DNA of 55,810 bases from JAICLK01 sp035478715 (GCA_035478715.1 DATIJK010000029.1:1-55810), one strand, 5' to 3'; positions 32,906-41,859 are shown, counted from the first letter of the stretch. The notes: a model not told the origin generated them from the sequence alone. A program made the numbers and translations.

Positions 32906-33669
32906 TGCAATAATTCTTTGTGGACTGAGCCGTCGCTAGCGATAATTCCATTTATTGATTGGTCGTACCGCTGCTCATTACCTTCTAGGTCGGTAACCCG
33001 AATTCCAAGTTCATCAAGAATTACTTTGGCAGCTGCAAAATCCCATGGCTTATTATTGGCATAAATTACCCCTTTGATCTTACCCTCAGCGAGTTGCATG
33101 CCGTCAAAACTTGTCGAGAAAAAAGTAGGCGTCAAGTATTGCGCGTCATAAAGTTTTTTTAAGTGACTTTTGGCAATTGCCGGTGATGCATACCATAGTT
33201 CGCTCGCAACTGCATGCGATGGATTCGGTCTACCCGGTTTAAAAGCCGTTCCGTTTCGCCATACCCCAAGACCTTTTGCCGCCGAGAATAATTGATCCTT
33301 TGAAAAAACGTAAACTACACCGACTACAGGATCGCCGTCATCAACTAATGCAAGACAAAATGTTGAAATAGATGCGCCCAAAATATAAGGTAATGTCCCA
33401 TCTATCGGATCGCAAACCCACAATAATCCGTTGGTCTTACCACTTTTGTGACTTTTTTCTTCACCCAGCACACCGATTTTTGGATACTTGGATTTTACCG
33501 CATCAATAACAAGCTGATTGATTTTCTCATCGGCAACTGTAAGCGGGCTTTTGTCTGTTTTGTCAGTAGCAATACTTGCCGCATCTTCAAATTGTTTTGC
33601 TATTTTGCCAGCTTGTTTCGCCAAGTCTTCGGCAAACGAAAGATATTCGCGCAGGTCATTATCACTCAT
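32902..33669 (-). CDS. Inositol-monophosphatase family protein, paralogue 1
   Basis: A 255-residue member with VLGEEKS, VCDPIDGTLPYILG and PWDFAA at the metal site. The start overlaps the yebC stop by one base (TAATG). Together with the next gene it looks like a local duplication whose copies have drifted, perhaps to different phosphate substrates such as pAp and a sugar phosphate. The active-site residues are intact in both. Confidence 0.85.
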   Translation of the reverse strand: MSDNDLREYLSFAEDLAKQAGKIAKQFEDAASIATDKTDKSPLTVADEKINQLVIDAVKSKYPKIGVLGEEKSHKSGKTNGLLWVCDPIDGTLPYILGASISTFCLALVDDGDPVVGVVYVFSKDQLFSAAKGLGVWRNGTAFKPGRPNPSHAVASELWYASPAIAKSHLKKLYDAQYLTPTFFSTSFDGMQLAEGKIKGVIYANNKPWDFAAAKVILDELGIRVTDLEGNEQRYDQSINGIIASDGSVHKELLQ

Positions 33670-34394
33670 TATTCAAGTAAGCTTTCGTCAATATCAAAAT
33701 TGACGTGCGTGTTCGTTACGTCATCGAGTTCTTCGAGCGCATCCATCAAGCGAATAATCTTGCCGGCCGTTGCCTTATCGGTTACTTCGACCGTATTATT
33801 TGGAACATATGTCAGTTCGGCTTCGAGTATATCGGCACCGGCATCTTTTAGGGCATCACGGACTTTAGCCATTTCTTTTGGATCGGTGTAAATTACAGAT
33901 TCCGCATCTTCTTCTTGTACATCGTCGGCACCGGCATCTAATGCCTGCATCAACACTTCATCGCCCGTACCTTTTACGCGGATCATGCCCTTGCGGTCGA
34001 ACTGAAATGCCACCGCACCCTTTTCGGCGATATTACCGCCGTGTTTGCTGAACGCGTTGCGAACCTCTGGATATGTCCGGTTGATATTATCGGTCGCGCA
34101 CTCCACTAGGATCGCTACGCCGCCCGGGCCATAGCCTTCGTACATAATCTCTTGGAGCTGTGCGGCATTTTTATCTTTTACTCTGTCGATTGAGCGTTGG
34201 ATATTTGCGGAAGGCATATTGGCTGCCTTGGCCCTGTCAATCGCCAGGCGCAAACTGAAGTTCATTTCTGGATCGGCACCAGCCCGCGCCGCGATTGCGA
34301 TTGCATTACCCAGTTTGGTAAAAACAGCACCGCGCGCCGCGTCTTTGGCGCCTTTCTCGCGTTTAATCGTCGACCATTTGGAATGTCCGCTCAA
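33669..34394 (-). CDS. yebC: YebC/PmpR-family protein
   Basis: A 241-residue protein of the YebC/TACO1 family, which binds DNA or helps ribosomes through proline stretches. Signature: SGHSKWSTIKREKGAKDAARG at the N-terminus, then RAKAANMPSANIQRSIDR and YEGYGPGGVAILVE. It uses TTG as start, with GGGAG nine bases upstream. It heads a five-gene operon with two IMPase and two Nudix genes. In many bacteria yebC lies next to ruvC; here 3.6 kb separates them. Confidence 0.95.
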   Translation of the reverse strand: MSGHSKWSTIKREKGAKDAARGAVFTKLGNAIAIAARAGADPEMNFSLRLAIDRAKAANMPSANIQRSIDRVKDKNAAQLQEIMYEGYGPGGVAILVECATDNINRTYPEVRNAFSKHGGNIAEKGAVAFQFDRKGMIRVKGTGDEVLMQALDAGADDVQEEDAESVIYTDPKEMAKVRDALKDAGADILEAELTYVPNNTVEVTDKATAGKIIRLMDALEELDDVTNTHVNFDIDESLLE

Positions 34395-34453
34395 AGTATC
34401 AACTCCCTGTCTTATCTGTTATTGTATCGTTTTTGCTTGTATTATTCAATCCC

Positions 34454-35185
34454 ATGTGTTTTAAACGATGCATGGATTTTTGGAATCGCCAAAGCAATCG
34501 GAACCGACGGATTTTGATAGTAGCAATAATCGCCGTAGTAATTGGTGGATATCTAATAGTCAGTTCAAATCTGAACTCACTTGCAAATCAGTCTGTTGCG
34601 GCTCAACCAACAAATCCCAATTCTGCGATGTACGCACTCGGAAAATTAGCGGTTAAAGCAGCCGCCACACACGATGGCTACAGCCGCGAACAATTCGGTT
34701 CAGGCTGGGCTCCTGTCGGCAACTGTGATATGCGCGAATTCGTGCTGTCAAGAGATATGCAAAATGTAAAAATGGCAGCCGATAATTGCACCGTAACCAG
34801 CGCCACGCTCGAAGATCCGTATACTGGTAAAACGATACAATTTGCGCGCGGGCCTGGCACTAGCAGTGCCGTACAAATTGACCACATTGTAGCGGTATCG
34901 AACGCATGGCAGACAGGCGCTCAGGAATTATCACCGGAAGTACGCGAACAACTTTATAACGACCCGCTTGAGCTGTTAGCGGTCGACGGTAAAGCTAACG
35001 ATGACAAAGGTGCATCCGACGCATCCGGCTGGCTGCCCCCGAACAAAACCTATGATTGCCGCTACGTTGCCCGCCAGATCGCCGTCAAGCAAAAATATCA
35101 ATTGTGGGTAACGCCCTCCGAGCATACTGCAATGCAACGCACCCTGAACGTTTGCCCCGACCAACTTTTACCAACTATTCATTGA
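34454..35185 (+). CDS. Secreted or anchored HNH nuclease (DUF1524-type)
   Basis: A 243-residue protein with an N-terminal membrane helix (RILIVAIIAVVIGGYLIV, about 20-37) and an outside nuclease domain. Core: VQIDHIVAVSNAWQTGA (catalytic His), NDPLELLAVDGKANDDKG, WLPPNKTYDCRYVARQIAVKQKYQL and VTPSEHTAM. This is the small HNH family found in secreted actinobacterial nucleases. TATTAT (34440-34445) ends eight bases before the ATG at 34454, which supports this start. It may degrade external DNA for uptake through the nearby ComEC. Confidence 0.8.
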   Translation: MCFKRCMDFWNRQSNRNRRILIVAIIAVVIGGYLIVSSNLNSLANQSVAAQPTNPNSAMYALGKLAVKAAATHDGYSREQFGSGWAPVGNCDMREFVLSRDMQNVKMAADNCTVTSATLEDPYTGKTIQFARGPGTSSAVQIDHIVAVSNAWQTGAQELSPEVREQLYNDPLELLAVDGKANDDKGASDASGWLPPNKTYDCRYVARQIAVKQKYQLWVTPSEHTAMQRTLNVCPDQLLPTIH

Positions 35186-35206
35186 CTCGCGTCCCGACTC
35201 AATACT

Positions 35207-35605
35207 CTAATGGCAAGCGTCACCTAGGCCAATGTAGTGAATGCCGAAAATTGCTATTAGCAATGTAACTACCCACAGTATTAATACCGACACACTGATT
35301 GCCAGCAATACATATTTCGAATTCTTGTGCCGGATCAGGAAATAAATTATTGCCAGATTTGCTGCAATAATCATTAACAATATAATTCTAGTAATGATCG
35401 AGGCTTGCGCTGTATACGCACCGGCGCTACCCCATCCAGTAGTATCGGCATTATAGCAATGGAGCGGCCGAATGAATCCGGAAGAAAGCGATACACAACT
35501 GGCAAACAGCGCTAATAGAGCCGAAAAGACAATGGTCAGGTCTTTTGCAATGCGATAAATCAAGGATGAATTTCTGGCAGATGATTTGTTTTGTTCTTTA
35601 ACCAT
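35207..35605 (-). CDS. Hypothetical membrane protein, 132 aa
   Basis: Four hydrophobic helices (about 27-45, 66-88, 93-110 and 112-128), with Cys residues in the outside loop (PLHCYNADTTGWG) and at the end. No family recognised. An extended -10 (TGC plus TATTAT, 35612-35620) is six bases before the ATG. It points toward the nuclease gene and away from comEC. Confidence 0.65.
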   Translation of the reverse strand: MVKEQNKSSARNSSLIYRIAKDLTIVFSALLALFASCVSLSSGFIRPLHCYNADTTGWGSAGAYTAQASIITRIILLMIIAANLAIIYFLIRHKNSKYVLLAISVSVLILWVVTLLIAIFGIHYIGLGDACH

Positions 35606-35695
35606 AAGCGCATAATAGCACCTTTCAAGGTGAGACCTTATTAAATGGTATTTATGGATTTTTTCTAATTGGCGATATTGTATCGTGCCTGTGCT

Positions 35696-35723
35696 TTGAC
35701 GAATTTACACAGCGTGCAATAAT
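35696..35723 (+). promoter_or_regulatory. comEC promoter
   Basis: TTGACG (35696-35701), 16 bases ending in TGC, AATAAT (35718-35723), then eight bases to the ATG. Confidence 0.65.
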
Positions 35724-35731
35724 CGTTTCCC

Positions 35732-37177
35732 ATGCGCAAATACCTTTCGCGCAAGATTCATGTGAGCTGGCTGGTGGCCTGGTTTTCCGCGGCATTCATC
35801 ATTGGAGTCGCATCCGCGCATTGGTTACGAGTACCTATTCATACTATTTGGATTATCGTTGCCACCGCGATGGTTATCGTTGCGATTTCTAAAAAGCAAA
35901 CCGGTACTGCGTTATTGGTTATTACCGCCGCCTTTATTTTCGGCCTTTGGCGAGGGAATCTAGTGCAATCACAACTGAGTGGTTATCGAATGTATTATGG
36001 TTACACCATTAATCTAACTGGCAAAATAAGTGAAGATGCCGAAATTGGCACAAATGGTGACCAACGGTTAAAACTCATAGATTGTAAAATTAACGGTATC
36101 TCGTTAGCAGGACAAGCATGGGTTAGCACATACTCAAAAACGCAACTTAAGCGGAGCGATTCGATTGTTGTCCATGGAAAATTGAAAACTGGGTTCGGCA
36201 GCTTTCCTGCAAGCATGAATTACGCGGTAATAACAAGCGTGACATACAATCACAGCGATTACGGATTGCAAATACGAGACTGGTTCGCGGCATCTGTTAA
36301 GCGAGCTATACCTGAACCACAGTCCAGTTTAGCTGTCGGATTTTTAGTTGGCCAGCATAGTAGCCTGCCGCACGATTTAGACAATCAACTGAAAGTCGTA
36401 GGTTTAACGCATATAATCGTTGCCAGCGGATATAATCTGACGATCCTGGTAGTGTTTTCGCGCAGGCTTATGCTGGGTTTGTCAAAATTCATGGCGACAT
36501 TTTTCGCATCATCGATGATATTCGGTTTCGTAGCTATAACCGGGCTAAGCCCGTCAATGTCGCGTGCAGCGCTGGTATCAGGCCTGAGTCTGCTAGCCTG
36601 GTATTACGGTCGAAAAATCCACCCCCTTGTACTGTTGCCGTTCGCTGCTGCGATTACCGTGGCACTAAATCCCACCTACTTGTGGGGAGACATTGGTTGG
36701 TATCTGTCGTTCGTTTCGTTTGCTGGCGTTCTTTTACTTGCACCGCTCGTGCATCAATTTTTTTGGGGAGAAAAGCAGCCTGGCGCATTAAAAGAAATAT
36801 TCATCGCGACACTCTGCGCTCAATTGGCGACACTTCCGATCATTATCTTTACGTTCGGGCATTATTCCGTTTATGCGTTGGCTGCGAACCTACTAGTACT
36901 TCCGCTGATTCCATTTACGATGATACTAACGTTTTTTGCAGGATTACTGGGAATATTTTTGCCGCATTTTTCTATCCTGTTTGGGCTTCCGGCGACAATC
37001 ATATTGCGTTATATGACTTCAGTAATCAGCTACATTGCCAATTTGCCGGGCGCCCAAGGAGAATTAAGTATAAGTGCATTGATCGTGACATTAGCATATT
37101 TGATACTTGCCGGTATTGCTTACATCTTATGGCGTAAAACTCACTACAATTTTCGCAAAGAGAAAATTGCCGATTAA
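35732..37177 (+). CDS. comEC: ComEC/Rec2 DNA-uptake channel, without the MBL domain
   Basis: A 481-residue polytopic protein that should carry single-stranded DNA across the inner membrane. The N-terminal OB-like domain (TINLTGKISEDAEIG) and the Competence membrane domain (VGLTHIIVASGYNLTIL, GLSPSMSRAALVSG, WGDIGWYLSF) are clear, with eight to ten helices. The C-terminal metallo-beta-lactamase domain found in full-length ComEC (700-800 residues) is absent; the gene ends naturally with stop TAA. The missing hydrolase may be encoded elsewhere or replaced by another nuclease. Confidence 0.92.
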   Translation: MRKYLSRKIHVSWLVAWFSAAFIIGVASAHWLRVPIHTIWIIVATAMVIVAISKKQTGTALLVITAAFIFGLWRGNLVQSQLSGYRMYYGYTINLTGKISEDAEIGTNGDQRLKLIDCKINGISLAGQAWVSTYSKTQLKRSDSIVVHGKLKTGFGSFPASMNYAVITSVTYNHSDYGLQIRDWFAASVKRAIPEPQSSLAVGFLVGQHSSLPHDLDNQLKVVGLTHIIVASGYNLTILVVFSRRLMLGLSKFMATFFASSMIFGFVAITGLSPSMSRAALVSGLSLLAWYYGRKIHPLVLLPFAAAITVALNPTYLWGDIGWYLSFVSFAGVLLLAPLVHQFFWGEKQPGALKEIFIATLCAQLATLPIIIFTFGHYSVYALAANLLVLPLIPFTMILTFFAGLLGIFLPHFSILFGLPATIILRYMTSVISYIANLPGAQGELSISALIVTLAYLILAGIAYILWRKTHYNFRKEKIAD

Positions 37178-37233
37178 CCTGTTGTTAAAACACAACCGTC
37201 GTTAAACATTAGCTTTACAATCTTTACAATAAT

Positions 37234-37262
37234 TTGACAACTATTTTTTCTAGCTGTAGATT
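37234..37262 (+). promoter_or_regulatory. Promoter of the lamin-tail surface protein
   Basis: TTGACA (37234-37239), 17 bases, TAGATT (37257-37262). The leader to the ATG is about 36 bases and contains GAGGG. Confidence 0.65.
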
Positions 37263-37304
37263 TTCTGAATATTTGTTCGCCAACAATTTAAGCGAGGGTA
37301 ATTT

Positions 37305-38981
37305 ATGAAAAAATTTTCTCAGCTGTTCGCAACACTAACTTTCACGTTCGCACTGGCTTTAAGTGGCTCGGGGATATTTTCTCTGCTAACCCCTAACATC
37401 GCGAATGCGGATACCACTGTTTCCGCATCGCATGTAATTATCAATGAGGTTAAACTTGGCGGCGCAACCAACGCTTCAATCCCAACTGAATATATAACTC
37501 TCTTTAACCCGACGGCCGCGACGATTAGTCTTGATGGTTGGAAAATTGAGTATGCGAAATCCGGTACGGCGGTTACATGCCAGAATTCCAGCTGGGGCGT
37601 GACTGCGTCTCAAGTGACCTCACTATCTGGAACATTAGGATCCAATCAACTGAGCACTCCGATCGTTCGCTCGTTGACCGACACCAAAGACGGCTCGCTT
37701 CACCTAGTCGATGACAGCGGAGTCGTTATGGATATGGTGGGATGGGGATCTGCGGCGCCATGTTATGAGACCACTGCCGCAGTGGTCCCCGCGAATGATA
37801 AAAGTATTGAAAGAAACTTGGATTGCGCCAAAAGCTTGCCCGTTGACAGCGATAACAACTCTGCAGATTTCGCACTTAACTCAGCGCCAAACCCATCGAG
37901 TTTAAGCGGCAAATACGCTACTACCTGCCAGCAGCCGGCGCCAGCGACGAATTCCGGAAATAGCGGAGATATCCCTACAACCAATACAGTTCAGAGCAGC
38001 ACCCCGACGTGCGAGGGTGCTATCATCACTGAACTTTTACCAAATCCGGCAGGTACTGATACCGGCAAAGAATTCATCGAACTATACAATCCGACGAACG
38101 CGGCGATATCGCTTGACGGATGTTCGCTTCAAACTTCGGCAAACTCAAAAAAGTACAATTTTAGCGGTGTAATTTTGCAACCGAATGAGTACAAAGCACT
38201 AAACGACAGCCAGACCGGGTTGACACTACCGAATGCTTCCGGCGGAACAGTGTGGCTGCTTTCGCCAACCGACGAGCTACAGTCGATTACCTATCCGGCC
38301 GATGTCGCCGATAATGTTTCCTGGGATAAAATCGGCGGCACTTGGGAACTAACATATTCGGCGACGCCGAATGCGGCAAATATACTGCAAGCCAATGAAC
38401 CTTGCCCTGCCAATGAATATCGCGATACAGTGACTAATCGCTGCCGGATAATTGTGTCGGCATCGACGCTGGTACCGTGTAAGCCGAATCAGGTCCGCAA
38501 TCCATCCACGAACCGTTGCAAAAGTCTCTTAGCTGTAAACTCTACGTTAACGCCTTGCAAACCAGGCCAATACAGAAACCCTGAAACGAACCGTTGTAAA
38601 AGCAACGCTTCGACAGCCGAATCAACACTCACTCCTTGCAAGCCGGGTAAAGAACGAAATCCGGAAACGAACCGTTGTCGCAATATTCAGAGCTCTGGCA
38701 GTACATTGAAAGCTTGCGCAGCAGGCCAGATACGGAACGCCGAAACTAATAGATGCCGTAAGGATACGTCTGCGAATCTTGCAAGCGTAAAAGACGTTAA
38801 TAGCACTCCGACCTCAAACAGTAGTCACGTGCAGTGGTTAATCGGCATTGGCATACTGCTTGCGGCTGCAGGATACGCAATTTACGAATGGCGGCAAGAT
38901 ATTTTCAATTTTGTCGACAAGACAAAAGCTAAGATTCCGTTCTTAAATCAAACAAAACCTGGTTCAAAGTTAAATAAATAG
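37305..38981 (+). CDS. Lamin-tail-domain surface protein with Cys-loop repeats
   Basis: A 558-residue exported protein. Signal peptide 1-35 (ends NIANA-D), lamin-tail domain 1 (about 45-165, VIINEVKLGG ... ITLFNPTAATISLDGW), lamin-tail domain 2 (about 245-355, IITELLPNPAGTDTGKEFIELYNP), then five tandem Cys-loop repeats (about 366-485) of the form CxxGxxRNPETNRC, a linker, one membrane helix (about 512-531) and a short basic tail. Lamin-tail domains bind extracellular or DNA-linked partners in many bacteria. The anchor-at-C-terminus topology suggests an outward-facing adhesin. GAGGG precedes the ATG. Confidence 0.85.
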   Translation: MKKFSQLFATLTFTFALALSGSGIFSLLTPNIANADTTVSASHVIINEVKLGGATNASIPTEYITLFNPTAATISLDGWKIEYAKSGTAVTCQNSSWGVTASQVTSLSGTLGSNQLSTPIVRSLTDTKDGSLHLVDDSGVVMDMVGWGSAAPCYETTAAVVPANDKSIERNLDCAKSLPVDSDNNSADFALNSAPNPSSLSGKYATTCQQPAPATNSGNSGDIPTTNTVQSSTPTCEGAIITELLPNPAGTDTGKEFIELYNPTNAAISLDGCSLQTSANSKKYNFSGVILQPNEYKALNDSQTGLTLPNASGGTVWLLSPTDELQSITYPADVADNVSWDKIGGTWELTYSATPNAANILQANEPCPANEYRDTVTNRCRIIVSASTLVPCKPNQVRNPSTNRCKSLLAVNSTLTPCKPGQYRNPETNRCKSNASTAESTLTPCKPGKERNPETNRCRNIQSSGSTLKACAAGQIRNAETNRCRKDTSANLASVKDVNSTPTSNSSHVQWLIGIGILLAAAGYAIYEWRQDIFNFVDKTKAKIPFLNQTKPGSKLNK

Positions 38982-39032
38982 GAATACTGCATTTTATTGG
39001 AGTCCAGCCTTTGCCAGAATGACTAGCACCGT

Positions 39033-39052
39033 CGGCTCGATATTACGAGCCG
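39033..39052 (-). terminator. Hairpin over the stop codon of the DUF4232 gene
   Basis: CGGCTCG, loop ATATTA, CGAGCCG: a perfect seven-base-pair stem that includes the TAA stop (39043-39045). No T-run follows, so it may be an mRNA-stability hairpin rather than a true terminator. Confidence 0.4.
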
Positions 39053-39687
39053 GGGTGGATGGCGCTTGCGGTGAAGCCTTGGCACGCTGTGGAGCGGAAT
39101 TGGGTGGCTATGGCTGCTGTTTCGCCCGGCATCGTCATGAACAAGTTACTCATGGATGCGTCGGTACATTTTGTCTTTGTCTTGTCGACATTCCCGGGAT
39201 CTGGCAAGGCTACCAATACGTACGCCTTGCCGCCTTTTGGCGCTAACGTTACGTTTGCATCGGTATAGACCGTGTTTTTCTTTGCGGTCAGCGCGATCTT
39301 GGTATCATTTACGACTACTTTTGGATAACCCGATAGCTTACAGCTCGCATCACCGTTGTTAGTGATGATAATGTGCCAATATGTGGATCCGGCCGTACCT
39401 TCGGAGGTTCCTTTGCTAAGGACTAATTTGCTGCAGCCGCTTTGCACCGCAGACTCAGACGTATTGGTCGCGGTCTTCGGTTGGTTTGGGCCAGTATATG
39501 GATTTGTAGTGCTGGGATCTGCATTTAGTGGCTTGGGACTTTGCGTAGTTGCCGAATTAGATGATTGCTTCGTTGAGTCAGTATTGTGCTTATGTACGTA
39601 TAAAAAGACTACCAGTAATACCGCGAGAATCCCGACAGCCGATCCCCATATTAATAATTTATGCCCATGGTTATTGGTTTCATTCAT
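39043..39687 (-). CDS. DUF4232-domain anchored protein
   Basis: A 214-residue protein with an N-terminal anchor helix (LLIWGSAVGILAVLLVVFLYV, about 11-30), a Ser/Thr-rich linker and a C-terminal DUF4232 beta domain (ITNNGDASCKLSGYPKVVVNDTK, LVALPDPGNV, about 100-205). DUF4232 occurs in secreted actinobacterial lipoproteins. The frame opens 81 codons earlier, but the ATG at 39687 has AGAGGGA upstream and TATACT at 39718-39723; the extension would lie in the promoter. Confidence 0.78.
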   Translation of the reverse strand: MNETNNHGHKLLIWGSAVGILAVLLVVFLYVHKHNTDSTKQSSNSATTQSPKPLNADPSTTNPYTGPNQPKTATNTSESAVQSGCSKLVLSKGTSEGTAGSTYWHIIITNNGDASCKLSGYPKVVVNDTKIALTAKKNTVYTDANVTLAPKGGKAYVLVALPDPGNVDKTKTKCTDASMSNLFMTMPGETAAIATQFRSTACQGFTASAIHPGS

Positions 39688-39774
39688 CTCGCGAATAAGT
39701 CCCTCTTTATCATTAGCAGTATAGCCGTTTATTTCTGCGTATACAATTATCAGGACTGCTGCTAATCTTATGCA

Positions 39775-40422
39775 ATGACCGTCGACGAAGCTTTTGAACA
39801 TATAAAAAAGAATCGCCCACAAATAATATTTATTAACGGCAAAACTGCTACCGGCAAAACAACGTTTGCCAAAAAGCTCAAAGCAGAGCTTGGCTATTTT
39901 TTGATTGAAATGGATACAGTAGCACGCCAAGAAGTGATTATCCCGTTGGGCTTACCTGATAATGGAACAACTTTCAAGGAAATTTACAGATATAGAAACC
40001 ACCTCGATTGGATTGATTTGAACATTCGTAAATTGCAGGAATTTGCAAAAAAAGCATTTTCAGAAGGTCATCCCGTCGTTTTCGATGGAGCAATGCCGAA
40101 TACGACCACCATGAATCAGCTATTTGCAGGATTGCCGAACCCGGAGATACTCTTTTTTCACCCGTCAAATCTTAAGAAGTATGAGCAATACGTAACGCAA
40201 CGATTCATATTATCTGATGAAAATAACAATGCGCAGCTACCAACATCATTTTGGGAAATGATGGATGATGATGAGTTCAAAAAATTTTGCCAAACACGCG
40301 AAATTACGCCTACTTTGAAAAAAATAATTGAAGACTATTGTATTTACGGATTAAAAAGCTCAACTAATCGGCTTGCTGAGTTAGAACAAAATTTTAATAC
40401 TATAGTTTTAGTAGAAATCTAG
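39775..40422 (+). CDS. P-loop kinase-like protein
   Basis: A 215-residue protein with Walker A GKTATGKTTFAKKL (about residue 22) and an Asp in LIEMDTVARQE, as in small-molecule kinases of the AAA_33/zeta-like group. The rest (FDGAMPNTTTMNQLF, ILFFHPSNLKKYEQYV) is unlike any kinase I can name. TGC plus TAATCT (39760-39768) ends six bases before the ATG. It overlaps the end of the convergent Nudix gene by four bases. Confidence 0.75.
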   Translation: MTVDEAFEHIKKNRPQIIFINGKTATGKTTFAKKLKAELGYFLIEMDTVARQEVIIPLGLPDNGTTFKEIYRYRNHLDWIDLNIRKLQEFAKKAFSEGHPVVFDGAMPNTTTMNQLFAGLPNPEILFFHPSNLKKYEQYVTQRFILSDENNNAQLPTSFWEMMDDDEFKKFCQTREITPTLKKIIEDYCIYGLKSSTNRLAELEQNFNTIVLVEI

Positions 40423-40844
40423 TCGGCGAAATGTTTTCTGCCGGTTTTGAATGCTTCTATATAATTCGGTTCGCACGCGAAAAGTGGCGCTGGCAAATCA
40501 TCGATTTCATACCAGCCCCATTTTCCATGCTTGTGCGGTTCCATCTGTTTTGGTTCGCCGCTCACCCATTCGGCAGTGAATCCGATGTCAACGTAATGCT
40601 CGGGGTTATACATACGTAAATTCGATAGGCATAAAAACTGTATGTTAGTAATTTTCAATTGATCGCCACATTCTTCTGCGACTTCACGCAGTAGCGCATC
40701 TTCAAACGATTCAAGATGCTCCATTTTGCCGCCTGGCCCTCCGTACTCACCATTGCCGAGCGCACTTTTGCGTTTCGCAAGAAGGATTTTCCCATCTTTG
40801 AAAAGCAATAAACCCAATCCGACTTTCGGCCGCTTGTTTACCAT
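40419..40844 (-). CDS. NUDIX hydrolase (MutT/8-oxo-dGTPase-like)
   Basis: A 141-residue Nudix enzyme with complete box GGKMEHLESFEDALLREVAEECG. The start (KVGLGLLLFKDGKILLAKRKSALGNGEYGGPGGKME) and WGWYEIDDLP resemble nucleotide-sanitising MutT enzymes. TGT plus TATTAT (40851-40859) ends six bases before the ATG. Fifth Nudix-fold gene in the window. Confidence 0.88.
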   Translation of the reverse strand: MVNKRPKVGLGLLLFKDGKILLAKRKSALGNGEYGGPGGKMEHLESFEDALLREVAEECGDQLKITNIQFLCLSNLRMYNPEHYVDIGFTAEWVSGEPKQMEPHKHGKWGWYEIDDLPAPLFACEPNYIEAFKTGRKHFAD

Positions 40845-40889
40845 TCAGTAATAATAACAGGACAAAATTAAAGACTAAACAAGTAAGAT

Positions 40890-41291
40890 TTAGGCTTCTT
40901 TGTGCTGGACGATCAGTGCGTGCAGAATAAATATATCAATAATTATGGCGATGATTGACCAAATCGGGAAAACACCGAGAAATGCGATATTCGTCAAAAA
41001 CGACATGCCAATAAAGATTATTGCAAAAATACGGGCCCAATTGCTGCCGTGCAATAGTGAAAATCCAGCGGCAAGCACCAACACGCCAACAGCCAGGTCA
41101 ACCCAGCCCCAGGCATTACTATTGGCCGTAGTAAGAACAAGATTATTTTTTTCGGTAATAAAAAGATAGCTATTATGCCCGACTAATGCAGAAATCCCCA
41201 GATACGCCTGAGAGATACCTTGGAGTATCATTAATAACCCTGCAAAAAACACCCATCCCGATACGGACGAGCCATTAGAATTCGTAGGCAT
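40890..41291 (-). CDS. DUF7144-like four-helix membrane protein
   Basis: A 133-residue protein with four membrane helices (SGWVFFAGLLMILQGI, WGWVDLAVGVLVLAAGFSLL, WARIFAIIFIGMSFLTNIAFL, IWSIIAIIIDIFILHAL). This pattern matches a family of small actinobacterial membrane proteins; no reaction is known. GGAGGG stands six bases before the ATG, a clear Shine-Dalgarno start. Confidence 0.75.
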   Translation of the reverse strand: MPTNSNGSSVSGWVFFAGLLMILQGISQAYLGISALVGHNSYLFITEKNNLVLTTANSNAWGWVDLAVGVLVLAAGFSLLHGSNWARIFAIIFIGMSFLTNIAFLGVFPIWSIIAIIIDIFILHALIVQHKEA

Positions 41292-41381
41292 GTTACCCTC
41301 CTGCCCTTATATGACACTTTTATTTATACGAGTAACTAAACGCCCTGTCAATAAAATAATATAATTTGTCAACAATTACCG

Positions 41382-41684
41382 TTAGACAGTTTCAAACAGC
41401 GCGCCACTGGCCGCATCTTTTTCTGTCCAATCATCTGTTTCGTCGGGATCAACTGATCCCCAGACTTCATCCCAGAAAGGCGCCAGCTCCGCCGATTCCC
41501 ACCAAGCACTTTTCCGAGGCAAGTCATGTATACCACAACAGCTCGCATCAAACATCGTACCCCCAGCTGCATACACGCTAAGAATTGCTTCTGAGGCGAC
41601 TGCCGCCCCGCCTAAAACTATTCTGTAATACCGTTGTCCGTCAGTTTCACTATAAATTAGAAAATTTACCCGTATATTTTCCAT
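41382..41684 (-). CDS. Hypothetical acidic protein, 100 aa
   Basis: Begins MENIRVNFLIYSETDG and ends in a Trp/Asp/Glu-rich tail (WDEVWGSVDPDETDDWTE). No family recognised. The frame is open 70 codons further upstream, but a TAGAAT box (41693-41698) lies eight bases before the ATG at 41684, and the longer form would run through the divergent promoter and start of the 1256-residue gene. The shorter form is chosen. Confidence 0.5.
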   Translation of the reverse strand: MENIRVNFLIYSETDGQRYYRIVLGGAAVASEAILSVYAAGGTMFDASCCGIHDLPRKSAWWESAELAPFWDEVWGSVDPDETDDWTEKDAASGALFETV

Positions 41685-41824
41685 ATTTAAATATTCTAAT
41701 AATAAATTAACTGCAAAATCTATAGCGATTTTTTGCAAAATATTAAATTTATGCGAGGTAAAACAAACCGTATTTTCGCGGCGAAGCAGTAAAGTACTTT
41801 TTGAAGTAATTCTTACTGTATTAC

Positions 41825-41853
41825 TGGACAATTCGTCAAGGATTGCGTTAAAT
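41825..41853 (+). promoter_or_regulatory. Promoter of the DUF4038 surface protein
   Basis: TGGACA (41825-41830), 17 bases, TTAAAT (41848-41853), then six bases to the ATG. Confidence 0.5.
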
Positions 41854-41859
41854 GCAGGT

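Noticed and set aside
38401..38760. Repeat array as a possible CRISPR
   Set aside because: The repeats are in frame, vary by codon and encode Cys loops; no palindromic repeat or cas gene is present.
39688..39930. 81-residue extension of the DUF4232 protein
   Set aside because: It overlaps the divergent P-loop kinase gene and its promoter; a good Shine-Dalgarno precedes the shorter start.
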